Assembly: GCF_026552795.1 (NCBI RefSeq)
Contig: NZ_JANFPI010000004.1
Span: 186,001-250,000 of the forward strand
Length of the DNA: 64,000 nucleotides
Direction: 5' to 3'
Source of the DNA: Ectorhizobium quercum
GTDB lineage: Bacteria > Pseudomonadota > Alphaproteobacteria > Rhizobiales > Rhizobiaceae
Position numbers and translations under genes: made by a program. This document shows positions 34,975 to 43,201 of this stretch, piece after piece. Numbering within the stretch: the stretch's first letter is position 1; each line of letters opens with the position of its first letter. The notes beneath the pieces were generated by a model. That model was not told the DNA's origin. It did not search any database and saw only the letters and a program-made list of their open reading frames with translations.

Positions 34975-35156
34975 GCTTTTCCGGCGCTGCACCATCACTT
35001 CTGACAAATGCCAGTTTCGGCGCCGCAGCGCGTTGAAAACCAGTGAGGGGCCGTTCCTGCAATGCAGCGGACACCGCATTCCGGCGGCGGTTCGTTCGCC
35101 GTTCCGGCATTATGCTTTCGATCAGGAAGGCTTGCGGCCCGTGCGCAGGGCGTCGG

Positions 35157-36002
35157 TTACGCGTCGAGCGGTTCGACGTCGCCGGCGTTCAGCCCCAGGC
35201 GTTCGACTTCGTCTGCGATCACCCGTCCGACGACGGACAGGTCGCCGGCGATTTCCGCCAGCGGCACCAGCACGAAGGCGCGGTTGAACATGTCCGCATG
35301 CGGCAGGGTCAGTTCCGGCCCGGCAATGTGGATGTCGTCGATGAAGAGAATGTCGATGTCGATGGCGCGCGGTCCCCAGCGGACGGTCGGCACGCGCCCG
35401 ACCTGGAACTCGATGCGCTTGCAGGCCTTCAGCACCTCCTGCGGCGTCATGGTGGTCCAGCCGGTGGCGCAGGCGTTGACGAACCAGTCCTGATCCTCGT
35501 TGCCCCACGGCCGGGTGCGATACAATCTGGAAATCGCGTCGAAGTCCACGACATTCTCGGTGCGCAGCAGGGACAGCGCCGTCTGGATGTTCGCGACCTT
35601 GTTACCCATGTTCGAGCCGAGCGACAGGCCGATGCGGCGACGCCGGCGACGACGGATTTCCACCCCGGCATGGTCGAGCATGGCCGGCAGCGGCGCGGAC
35701 GGCTTGCGCACCCGCACCACCACTTCCGACACGGCATAGAACCGCGCCAGAATGGCCTCGGCGATGCGCTGGCCGAGCGTTTCGATCAGCTTGAACGGCC
35801 CGGAGGCCGAGACCTCCGCCGCGATGTCGCACAGCGTGCCGTAGCAGACGGCCTTCTCGTAGTCGTCGTCGGTCGCGCAGGGCGAAAGGTCTGCCGCGCA
35901 TTCGATGTCGATGAGGAATTTCTGGCCGAGCCGGGTTTCCTCGGGGTGAAGCCCGTGATGGCCGTGCAGGCAGAGGCTGGAAACGAAAACGCGGTCGGTC
36001 AT
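35157..36002 (-). CDS. folBK: Bifunctional dihydroneopterin aldolase / HPPK (FolB-FolK fusion)
   Basis: 281-residue fusion for two consecutive folate steps. Residues 1-118 are FolB (MTDRVFVSSLCLHGHHGLHP; catalytic Glu in HHGLHPEE; IETLGQRIAEAILARF). Residues about 125-281 are FolK, the 6-hydroxymethyl-dihydropterin pyrophosphokinase (GLSLGSNMGNK; YRTRPWGNEDQDWFVNAC; GPRAIDIDIL; LPHADMFNRAFVLVPLAEI). An Arg-rich linker joins them. Its ATG overlaps the pabA stop (ATGA). folP is not next to it. Fusion in one polypeptide could channel the pterin intermediate. Confidence 0.93.
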   Translation of the reverse strand: MTDRVFVSSLCLHGHHGLHPEETRLGQKFLIDIECAADLSPCATDDDYEKAVCYGTLCDIAAEVSASGPFKLIETLGQRIAEAILARFYAVSEVVVRVRKPSAPLPAMLDHAGVEIRRRRRRRIGLSLGSNMGNKVANIQTALSLLRTENVVDFDAISRLYRTRPWGNEDQDWFVNACATGWTTMTPQEVLKACKRIEFQVGRVPTVRWGPRAIDIDILFIDDIHIAGPELTLPHADMFNRAFVLVPLAEIAGDLSVVGRVIADEVERLGLNAGDVEPLDA

Positions 36003-36598
36003 GGGGAAACTCGCTGGGATGTGCGCCACAGGCGGGCGATGGCGAAGAAATTGGCCAGAAGGTCGTGGCCGTGTTCGGAAAGAATGGATTCCGGGTGGAA
36101 CTGGACGCCGAAGGTCGGGTGCGCGGCATGCGACAGCGCCATGACCTCGCCTTCCAGCGACGCGGCGTCGGCGCGAAGCGGGGTCGCGGCATCGCCGAGC
36201 GTGACGATCAGCGAATGGTAGCGCCCGACCTGCAACGGTTGCGGCAGGCCGGAAAACAGCCCCTCGCCGCGGTGGGTGATCGCCGAGGCCCGTCCGTGCA
36301 TCGGCACGCGCGCCCGTTCGACGCGGGCGCCGAAGGCCTGCCCGATGCACTGATGGCCGAGACAGATGCCGAGAATGGGGATGCGCCCGGAAAAGCGCAT
36401 AATCGCCGGCAGGGAAATGCCGGCTTCCGCCGGAGAACAGGGGCCCGGCGAAATCAGGATGGCCTCCGGGGCGAGCGATGCGATCTCCTCGATGCCGATC
36501 CGGTCGTTGCGGACCGTCAGCGTTTCCCGCCCCAGTTCCTGGCAATAGCGCACGATATTGAAGACGAAGGAATCGTAATTGTCGATGATCAGCAGCAT
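35999..36598 (-). CDS. pabA: Aminodeoxychorismate synthase glutaminase subunit
   Basis: 199-residue class I glutamine amidotransferase. NYDSFVFNIVRY at the N-terminus, ISPGPCSPAEAG oxyanion loop, nucleophile Cys in GICLGHQCIGQAFGA (about 80) and catalytic His-Glu in FGVQFHPES. It supplies ammonia to PabB to make 4-amino-4-deoxychorismate for folate. TrpG is the alternative, but adjacency to pabB and folBK favours PabA. Both ends overlap neighbours: TGATG with pabB and ATGA with folBK. Confidence 0.88.
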   Translation of the reverse strand: MLLIIDNYDSFVFNIVRYCQELGRETLTVRNDRIGIEEIASLAPEAILISPGPCSPAEAGISLPAIMRFSGRIPILGICLGHQCIGQAFGARVERARVPMHGRASAITHRGEGLFSGLPQPLQVGRYHSLIVTLGDAATPLRADAASLEGEVMALSHAAHPTFGVQFHPESILSEHGHDLLANFFAIARLWRTSQRVSP

Positions 36599-37992
36599 CA
36601 GCCGGCACCTCCGGCGGAAAACGCCCGGAAGGCCTCGAAGATGCGCTGCGCCTTGGTCAGCGTTTCGGCATATTCCTGCGCCGGATCGGAGAGAAGCGTA
36701 ATGCCGCCGCCCACGGAAAAGCAGGCCCGGCCCGGTTCCAGCGTCACCGTGCGGATCGCGATGTTGAGGTCGAGGTCGCCGTCGAAGCCGATATAGCCGA
36801 TGGCGCCGCAATAGACGCCGCGCGCCGCCCCCTCGATTTCGGTGATGATGTCCATCGCCCGCAGCTTCGGCGCGCCGGTGATCGAGCCGCCGGGAAAACA
36901 CGCCGCTATGAGGTCGACGGCATCGCAGCCCGCCCTCAACCGCCCGGTGACGACCGAGGTCAGGTGATGTAGGCCCTCGTAGCTTTCCAGCCCGCACAGC
37001 ATCGGCACCCGCACCGTTGCGGGCGCGCAAACCCGCGAGAGATCGTTGCGCAGCAGATCGACGATCATGGTGTTTTCGGCCCGGTCCTTGTCCGAGGCGA
37101 GCAATCGGGCGGCAATTTCCGCATCGCGGGCCGGATCGGCGGCGCGGCGCGCCGTTCCCTTGATCGGCCGTGCCTCGACCGCTCCGTCCCGGCAGGCCAG
37201 GAACCGCTCGGGCGAACTGGAGACGATGGCCGTGGAACCGGAGCGCAGAAAGGCCGCGAACGGTGCGGGATTGACCGTCCGCAAGGTGCAGTAGAAGGCC
37301 CAGGGGTCGAAGCCCTCGTCAAGCGCGGCCGTGAAGCGCTGCGCGATATTGGCCTGATAGATGTCGCCGGCGAGAATATAGTCCTGCACCTTGCGGACGG
37401 CGGCCTCGTATTCTGCTGCCGGGCGGTCGGAGCGCCATTCACCCGCCCTTCCCGTCGCGCTTACCGGCCCGGCCGTGCCGGCCTTCAGCCATGCCTGCGC
37501 CTCTTCCGCCCTCTCGCCGGCCCGCCCGCCGCGCGCCGTCTCGTCTTCCTCGGGAAAGCCGGAGGAAAACAGCACGCAGCGCCTGTCGCGGTGGTCGAAA
37601 GCGATGACCAGATCGTAGAAGCCGAAGCGCAATTCATCGAGCGGGTGGAGCGGGTCCGCCGGTTCCGCGAGGGTTTCGAGACGCCGGCCGAAATCGTAGG
37701 AGATATGACCGATCACGCCGCCCCGGAAAGGAAACGGCCCTGTCCTTTCGAGCCGGAAACGCTTCAGCAGGCCGCGCAGCGCCGCAAGCGGTGCGTCCTC
37801 GCACGGTTCCCCGTCCCAGAACGCCATCCCGTCCCGGACATGGAACGTGCCGAACGGATCGATGCCGATGAAGGAGTAGCGCCCGAGGTCATCATAGTCG
37901 CCGGCGCTGTCGAGAAAGGCGAAACACGGACGGCCGGACAGGATGTCCGCCCTTTCCGCGGCCGGACCGTAATCGAGTTCGACTTCCAGCAT
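36598..37992 (-). CDS. pabB: Aminodeoxychorismate synthase component I
   Basis: About 464-residue chorismate-utilising enzyme. The anthranilate-synthase component I-type C-terminal domain shows the key motifs: IYQANIAQRF, PIKGTARR (the Lys expected in PabB), AENTMIVDLLRNDLSRV, LTSVVTGRL, FPGGSITGAPKLRAMDII, and FSVGGGI. N-terminal domain about 1-170. Start at M-L-E-V-E with CGGAG just upstream; an in-frame ATG at 38094 would add 34 unconserved residues. First gene of the overlapping pabB-pabA-folBK operon. Confidence 0.9.
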   Translation of the reverse strand: MLEVELDYGPAAERADILSGRPCFAFLDSAGDYDDLGRYSFIGIDPFGTFHVRDGMAFWDGEPCEDAPLAALRGLLKRFRLERTGPFPFRGGVIGHISYDFGRRLETLAEPADPLHPLDELRFGFYDLVIAFDHRDRRCVLFSSGFPEEDETARGGRAGERAEEAQAWLKAGTAGPVSATGRAGEWRSDRPAAEYEAAVRKVQDYILAGDIYQANIAQRFTAALDEGFDPWAFYCTLRTVNPAPFAAFLRSGSTAIVSSSPERFLACRDGAVEARPIKGTARRAADPARDAEIAARLLASDKDRAENTMIVDLLRNDLSRVCAPATVRVPMLCGLESYEGLHHLTSVVTGRLRAGCDAVDLIAACFPGGSITGAPKLRAMDIITEIEGAARGVYCGAIGYIGFDGDLDLNIAIRTVTLEPGRACFSVGGGITLLSDPAQEYAETLTKAQRIFEAFRAFSAGGAG

Positions 37993-38113
37993 TCCGTTCC
38001 GCTCCGGGTGTCCATCGGCGCAGGCGGCCCTTCGCCCGCGCGCGGCGGCGTTGCGCAAGGCGTCCTTATAGGCGAGAAGCCGGCCGGCTTCCACATCCGA
38101 TATGTTTCGCGTT

Positions 38114-38875
38114 TCAGGCGAGGACCTGCCCGACGCCGAACTGGCGGAATGGTTCGGCCAGCGCGCTTCCCACGGCTGCGTCCGTGACGACGCGGTCGAT
38201 ATCGCGCCAATGGGCGTAGCGCGCCGGGAAAAGCCGGTCGTGTTTCGAGCGGTCGGCGACGACGACGGTGCGGGCCGCCTGCGACACCATCGCCTGATAG
38301 ACCGCCGCGCATTCGATCAGCGCATCCGCGGGGCCGTCCTGTCCGAGCCCGGACGCGCCGAGAACGGCATAGTCGGCGTGGAAGTTCTGGAGGAACGAAA
38401 CCGTATGCGCCCCGACCGTCGCGCCTTCGCTGGCGTGATAGTCGCCCGGCAGCATGATGACCTTGATGGTCGGGTTGATCGCCAGCACGGTGGCCACGCC
38501 GAAGGCATGGGTGAGCACGGTGACGTTCTTCATCTCCACCGCGATCCGGCGCGCGACATGCACTGTCGTCGAGCCGGAGCCGATCATCAGCACGCGGCCG
38601 TCCTTCACGAGCGGCACGGCGGCGCGGGCGATGCGCTCGCGTTCCGACACGAACAGGGTGTGCCGTTCCGTAACCGAAGGTTCGGTGCCCAGCGAACGGA
38701 CCGCGCCGCCATAGGTGCGGTTGAGCAGGCCCTGCTCGGTCAGTTCGTCGAGATCGCGGCGAATGGTCTCCGTGGAAACGGCCAGACGGCGGGCGAGTTC
38801 GGCCACGCGCAGGCTCGGCGCCTGGTTGAGTTCGCCGAGGATCTGTTCCTGGCGCAGCGGTTTCGGCTTCTTCAT
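38114..38875 (-). CDS. DeoR/GlpR-family transcriptional regulator
   Basis: 253 residues: DeoR HTH at about 5-60 (RQEQILGELNQAPSLRVAEL, then VSTETIRRDLDEL) and a DeoR sensor domain from about 75 with GSGSTTVHVARRI, the phosphate-binding part for a sugar-phosphate-like effector. Its ATG overlaps the cbiZ stop codon (ATGA), so it is co-translated with CbiZ. Likely targets are the cbiZ-deoR unit and the divergent SDR gene. Confidence 0.88.
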   Translation of the reverse strand: MKKPKPLRQEQILGELNQAPSLRVAELARRLAVSTETIRRDLDELTEQGLLNRTYGGAVRSLGTEPSVTERHTLFVSERERIARAAVPLVKDGRVLMIGSGSTTVHVARRIAVEMKNVTVLTHAFGVATVLAINPTIKVIMLPGDYHASEGATVGAHTVSFLQNFHADYAVLGASGLGQDGPADALIECAAVYQAMVSQAARTVVVADRSKHDRLFPARYAHWRDIDRVVTDAAVGSALAEPFRQFGVGQVLA

Positions 38876-39549
38876 GCGTTTCGTCCTTCCGTCCGGGTGG
38901 CTCGCTCGGCCAGCCATTCCCGTCCGCCGGCCTCCACGGCCCGGCAGACCGCCTTGCCGATGGTGGCGCCGATATCGGTGTGAAGCCCGGCATAGGTCTG
39001 CCGCTCGCCCTCGGCCGGGCAGGCGATCACCACGCAATCCGTCCCCGTTCCGGTGGCGACCGTGCGGCCATCCGGCTTCCAGTCGAGCCCGATCATCGCA
39101 GCCGTGCGGGCCTCGACGGCGATGGACAGCGCCTCGACCAGACCGGCCTCGTCGAGCGGCTGGTTCACCCATGCGAGAAGGTTGATCGTGCCGGCCGTTT
39201 CCGGCGCCCGGCACGGTTCGCCGACACGGCCGGCATTGGCGAGCCCCACCGTCGCGAGGCAGAAGGCCTGCGCACGGCCGCTGCGGGCCGAGGCATGATG
39301 ATGGCGCTCCACGATGCGGGAGGTCATCATCTGGACGGCATCGCCGAAGCCGGCCGATGCGAGACGGTCGCGAAGCAGCGTGCGCGGGTCCAGCCCGACG
39401 GGCAGATCGGCATCCGTGACCTGCAACCACGCGACGGAGGTGGCGCGCCGGAAGCCGGGCCGGGTCAGCGACCAGCTCAGCATGGCCTGTTCCGCATCGA
39501 AGCGGACGGCCAGCACACCATCCTTGCAGGAAATGTCGAAAGGGTTCAT
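38872..39549 (-). CDS. cbiZ: Adenosylcobinamide amidohydrolase
   Basis: 225-residue CbiZ-family enzyme that cleaves the aminopropanol amide of cobinamide to give cobyric acid, allowing salvage of foreign corrinoids. Family features: ATSVAWLQVTDADLPVGLDP near 36-55, the TGTGTDCVVIACP block near 165-177, and Y-A-G-L-H-T-D-I-G-A-T-I-G-K near 185-198. No other cobalamin gene and no cobalamin riboswitch is visible nearby, which is unusual; its operon partner is a DeoR regulator. An alternative amidohydrolase role is possible. Confidence 0.8.
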   Translation of the reverse strand: MNPFDISCKDGVLAVRFDAEQAMLSWSLTRPGFRRATSVAWLQVTDADLPVGLDPRTLLRDRLASAGFGDAVQMMTSRIVERHHHASARSGRAQAFCLATVGLANAGRVGEPCRAPETAGTINLLAWVNQPLDEAGLVEALSIAVEARTAAMIGLDWKPDGRTVATGTGTDCVVIACPAEGERQTYAGLHTDIGATIGKAVCRAVEAGGREWLAERATRTEGRNA

Positions 39550-39760
39550 GTCGACGTTTTGTCAGCATCGGTGCCCGCCTGCAAGTCCCGGGAGACATGG
39601 GAGAATGCCGTCATGCCTGCCTTGTCTGTTTGTGAATGAGGATCGTCCGCTTGCTGCCTTCCATGTTGCAAGTGTGTCGCCGGAATGTGTGATTTACAAC
39701 ATTTATCTTTTGCGCCATCCTGCCTGCCTGATGGCAACCACAACGGAAAACGGGCGGAAA

Positions 39761-40531
39761 ATGTTGAAGTCGCTACAGGGGAAGACGGCTATCGTGACGG
39801 GCGCCAGCCGCGGGATCGGCAAAGGCATTGCAAAAAGGTTCGGCGCGGCCGGGCTCAACGTGCTCGTCGTCTCGCGCAATCAGGCGGAGGCCGACGCGGT
39901 CGCCGCCGAAATCGGCGCGAATGCCGCCGGTTTCGCCGCCGACGTGGCGACGCCGGAAGGCTGCGAGGCGATGGTGAAGGCAGCCGTCGAGCGCTTCGGC
40001 GGCGTGGACATTCTCTGCGCCAATGCCGGCATATTCCCGGCGGCGAAACTCGGCGAGATGACGCCCGCCGATTTCGATCACGTCATGAACACCAACCTGA
40101 GGAGCACCTTCCTCTCCGTCTCCGCCGTGCTGCCGGAACTGACGAAGAGCGGCGCGGGCCGCATCGTCATCACCTCGTCCATCACCGGCCCGGTCACGGG
40201 TTATCCCGGCTGGTCGCATTATGGCGCGTCCAAGGCCGGGCAGCTCGGCTTCATGCGCACCGCGGCCATCGAGCTGGCGCCGAAGAACATCACGGTCAAC
40301 GCCGTGCTGCCCGGCAATATCTTTACCGAGGGTCTGGACGGGATCGGCGGCGATTACATCGCCAGCATGGAGGCCTCCATCCCCATGAAGCGGCTCGGCT
40401 CGGTCGAGGACATCGCCAATGCCGCCCTGTTCTTCGCCTCGGAGGAGGCCGCCTATATCACCGGCCAGACGATCACCGTCGACGGCGGCCAGATCCTGCC
40501 GGAATCGCTGGCCGCGCTGGAGGCGATGTGA
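39761..40531 (+). CDS. Short-chain dehydrogenase/reductase (FabG-like)
   Basis: About 256-residue SDR. Cofactor motif TGASRGIGKGIA (about 12-23), NAG in LCANAGIFPA, catalytic Ser in ITSSITG and Tyr-x-x-x-Lys in HYGASKAG, C-terminal TGQTITVDGGQILPES. The Arg at SRNQAE suggests NADP preference. An in-frame ATG at 39731 would add 10 residues. It is divergent from cbiZ-deoR and is followed by a palindromic repeat. Substrate unknown: annotation as 3-oxoacyl-ACP reductase would be similarity only; with its regulator neighbour a sugar or polyol dehydrogenase is equally plausible. Confidence 0.82.
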   Translation: MLKSLQGKTAIVTGASRGIGKGIAKRFGAAGLNVLVVSRNQAEADAVAAEIGANAAGFAADVATPEGCEAMVKAAVERFGGVDILCANAGIFPAAKLGEMTPADFDHVMNTNLRSTFLSVSAVLPELTKSGAGRIVITSSITGPVTGYPGWSHYGASKAGQLGFMRTAAIELAPKNITVNAVLPGNIFTEGLDGIGGDYIASMEASIPMKRLGSVEDIANAALFFASEEAAYITGQTITVDGGQILPESLAALEAM

Positions 40532-40586
40532 GGTGAGGGCCCGCGCCACCGCCGGACTGCCGACGGAGTGCCTGTCGCTCTCTGTC

Positions 40587-40658
40587 GTCATGCTCGGCCT
40601 TGAGCCGGGCATCCAGCGGCGCGCTGCGATGGACCCTTGGGTCAAGCCCGAGGGTGAC
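40587..40658. repeat. Palindromic repeat element, diverged copy
   Basis: Inverted arms 40587-40615 and 40629-40657, with the same design as 28727-28805 (GTCAT...CTCGG...TTGA...; right arm GGGTCAAGCCCGAGGGTGAC) but with several mismatches. It lies between convergent SDR and aminotransferase genes. Confidence 0.8.
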
Positions 40659-40717
40659 GAGGGAGGGGTGGCGGCGCAATGGGCAACGATACGCTTTTCC
40701 GCCGCCGCGCCGGTCCG

Positions 40718-42058
40718 TCAGCGGTTGCCGAGAATGCCCGACAGCGTTTCCACGACCTGATCGGCGTCGGCCTTCGAGAAGCAGAGCGGCGGGCGGATCT
40801 TGAGGGTCGCGCCGTATTTGCCGGCGGCGCCGATCAGGATGCCGTTCTTCTTCATCTCGTTGATGACGTGGGTCGCAAGCTGCGTGTCCGGCCCGCCGCC
40901 TTCCGGGGCGATGAAGTCGAGGCCGATGAAAAGGCCGGCGCCGCGCACCCCGCCTATGGCCGCATGCCGGTCCTTCAGCGCCCGCAGTCCTTCGGCGAGA
41001 TGGAAGCCGACCGTGGCGGCATTCTCCGTCAGCCCCTCGTCCGCGATCACGTCGAGCACCGCCAGACCGGCGGCGGCGGCAACGGGATTGCCGCCGAACG
41101 TGTTGAAATAGCCGGTCTCGGCGCAGAATTTCTCCAGAAGCTCCGGGCGCGTCACCACCCCGCCCATCGGGAAGCCGTTGCCCATCGGCTTGCCCATCGT
41201 CACGATGTCGGGCACGACGCCGTGGCGGGAAAATCCCCACAGGCCGGAACCGGTGCGGCCGAAGCCCGGTTGCACCTCGTCGGCGATGAAGACGCCGCCC
41301 GCCCGGCGCACCGCCTCGACGGCCGGCCGGAGGAAGCCCGCCGGATCGGCATAGATGCCGTCGCTGGAAAAGATCGAGTCGACGACGAGGGCCGCCACGC
41401 CGAGGCCTTCCCGGTTGAGGTCGGCGATGGCGGCCTCGACATCGGCGGCGAAGCGCGCGCCGACCGTTGAGGGATCGTCGTCGCCCGCCGGGGCGGGAAC
41501 GGTGCGCACGAAGGCGGCGGGCTTGCGCGTCTTCAGCGCCGAGGGCGAGATTTCCGTCACCAGCGCGGTGTTGCCGTGATAGGCGGCCTCGGTGACGATG
41601 AAGCCTTCCGCGCCGCTGCCGGTCCGGGCGATGCGCATGGCCAGATCGTTGCTCTCGCTGCCGGTGCAGGTCATCACGAGATTGGAGAGCGGCGCGGGAA
41701 AGGTGGCAAGCAGCCGTTCGCTATAGGTTTCGACGATCCGCGTCAGGTAGCGCGTGTGGATGTTGATCGCCGCCGCCTGCCGGGAGATCGCCTCCACGAC
41801 GCGCGGATGGCAGTGGCCGACGGAGGGAACGTTGTTGTAGACGTCGAGATATCTGCGTCCGTCGGCGCCGTACATGTAGGCCCCTTCGGCCCGCACCATC
41901 TCGATCGGCTGTTCGTAGAACAGCACCGAGGAGGCGCCGAAGGTGGCCGAGCGCCGCTGCACCCGTTCGGCAAGCTCTTCGGGAAAGCCGTCCGTCCGGC
42001 TGGCGTCGAAGCGGTTCAGCGCCAGGATTTCCGTCAAGGGGGAGGCAGTCATCGGCAA
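40718..42058 (-). CDS. Class III PLP enzyme, AGXT2L-type phospho-lyase
   Basis: 446 residues of fold-type I class III aminotransferase: YLDVYNNVPSVGHCHPRVVE near 70-90, TCTGSESNDLAMRIAR near 130-145, FIADEVQPGFGRTG with the PLP Asp, and VTMGKPMGNGFPMGG with the PLP Lys. The closest characterised relatives are ethanolamine-phosphate and 5-phosphohydroxylysine phospho-lyases, which eliminate phosphate rather than transaminate. Adjacency (6 bases) to a small-molecule kinase supports that chemistry. The gene could start at either Met of M-P-M-T. It ends near a repeat element. Confidence 0.82.
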   Translation of the reverse strand: MPMTASPLTEILALNRFDASRTDGFPEELAERVQRRSATFGASSVLFYEQPIEMVRAEGAYMYGADGRRYLDVYNNVPSVGHCHPRVVEAISRQAAAINIHTRYLTRIVETYSERLLATFPAPLSNLVMTCTGSESNDLAMRIARTGSGAEGFIVTEAAYHGNTALVTEISPSALKTRKPAAFVRTVPAPAGDDDPSTVGARFAADVEAAIADLNREGLGVAALVVDSIFSSDGIYADPAGFLRPAVEAVRRAGGVFIADEVQPGFGRTGSGLWGFSRHGVVPDIVTMGKPMGNGFPMGGVVTRPELLEKFCAETGYFNTFGGNPVAAAAGLAVLDVIADEGLTENAATVGFHLAEGLRALKDRHAAIGGVRGAGLFIGLDFIAPEGGGPDTQLATHVINEMKKNGILIGAAGKYGATLKIRPPLCFSKADADQVVETLSGILGNR

Positions 42059-42064
42059 TCCTTC

Positions 42065-43048
42065 TCAGAGCGAGGCGAGGAACCGTTCGCCGAGCGCCAC
42101 GGTGCCGTCCGTATAGCCGGTTCCGAGCGCGCGGGCCGTGGGCGTTTCGGCGTGCGAGGCGATCCAGGCGGTGAGCTGCATGCGGCGCAGCATGACGAAC
42201 ATGGGCAATGCCGCCTCCTGTCCGGCATCGAGCGGCGATACGCGGCGATACCCTTCGAGCCAGGCGGCGGTGAGGTCGGGAACGAACGGCTCGTGTTCCA
42301 TGAAGCTGATGGCGGCGGCGAAGTCGTAGGCGAACCAGGAGAAGCCGCAATCGTCGAAGTCGATCACGCCCAGCCGCTCGCCCTCGACCAGAAGATTGGC
42401 GGTGCGCATGTCGCAATGGACGAGGCCGAAACGGTCCTGATCGTAGCCGAACGCCGCCGTGCGCCGTTCGAGTTCGTCGTGAACGCGCTCCAGAACCGCC
42501 CTGCCTTCCGCCGTGAGGCCGAGGGCGGCGCGCCAGTCGCCCCACCAGGCGGAGGGGCCGAGAATATGCTCGAAATCCCAGATCTTCCGCACGAAATCCT
42601 GCGGACGTTTCCAGTTGCGGCTGTGGTCGTGCAGGCGGGCATTGACCCCGCCGAGAACCCCGTACCACCTCACCAGATCGGATTCGGCATCGGGCTCCCT
42701 GCCCGACATGAATTCGAAGGCGACGGCGAAGCGCTGCGTGCCGCCGTCGGAAAAGGCATGCAGCAGCCTGCCGTCCTCGGCCGGAACGACGTGTGGCGTG
42801 ACGACGATACGATCCCTGCGCAACGCCTCCGTCCAGGCCAGTTCGGAAAGGATTTCCGCCTCGCTGTGGTAATCGGGACGATGAACGCGGATGACGAGAT
42901 CCCGCCCGGCGGGATCGGACACCAGATAGGTGGCGTTTTCCGAAATGGTCAGGAGCCGCAACTCCGCCTCCTGCCCCACGCCCCAGACGGGCAAGAGCGT
43001 GGCGAGGCCGTCGGCAAGCCGCGTCAGAAACTGGTCGTCATAGAGCAT
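42065..43048 (-). CDS. APH-family small-molecule kinase (hydroxylysine-kinase-like)
   Basis: About 327 residues. Aminoglycoside-phosphotransferase fold with the catalytic loop GLVHCDMRTANLLV (H-x-D-x(4)-N) and metal-binding VIDFDDCGFSW. Relatives next to AGXT2L-type enzymes phosphorylate an amino alcohol such as 5-hydroxylysine, and in other bacteria kinase and lyase are fused. The start M-L-Y-D-D is chosen because earlier in-frame starts (up to 43144) run through a palindromic operator; no strong ribosome-binding site is seen for any of them. First gene of the kinase-lyase operon. Confidence 0.8.
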   Translation of the reverse strand: MLYDDQFLTRLADGLATLLPVWGVGQEAELRLLTISENATYLVSDPAGRDLVIRVHRPDYHSEAEILSELAWTEALRRDRIVVTPHVVPAEDGRLLHAFSDGGTQRFAVAFEFMSGREPDAESDLVRWYGVLGGVNARLHDHSRNWKRPQDFVRKIWDFEHILGPSAWWGDWRAALGLTAEGRAVLERVHDELERRTAAFGYDQDRFGLVHCDMRTANLLVEGERLGVIDFDDCGFSWFAYDFAAAISFMEHEPFVPDLTAAWLEGYRRVSPLDAGQEAALPMFVMLRRMQLTAWIASHAETPTARALGTGYTDGTVALGERFLASL

Positions 43049-43078
43049 CGCGCGTATGTCCGGATCGTCTTTCTTGGT

Positions 43079-43104
43079 AATTCCAACACAGGAATGTTGG
43101 AATT
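43079..43104 (-). promoter_or_regulatory. Perfect palindromic operator upstream of the kinase-lyase operon
   Basis: AATTCCAACA, 6-base spacer, TGTTGGAATT: a perfect 10-bp dyad centred about 44 bases before the kinase start. Strength and spacing indicate binding of a dimeric repressor or activator. The divergent small gene starts 98 bases on the other side, so both could be controlled. Confidence 0.8.
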
Positions 43105-43201
43105 GCAACATCGTTCTTCGCCCCCGTTCGGGGAGCCGCTTCAATTTCGCCGGAATCCGGCCTCACCATACCGTTTGTCGCATGAACGGAGGAACAATCC
43201 C

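Noticed and set aside
35999..36598. trpG (anthranilate synthase glutaminase)
   Set aside because: Same family, but overlap with pabB and folBK supports PabA.
39550..39730. Cobalamin riboswitch upstream of cbiZ
   Set aside because: The leader is short and no B12-box-like sequence was recognised; a covariance search would decide.
41576..43201. Long plus-strand frame upstream of the 95-residue gene
   Set aside because: This part is the shadow of the lyase and kinase genes; only the last 95 codons after the strong ribosome-binding site are supported.
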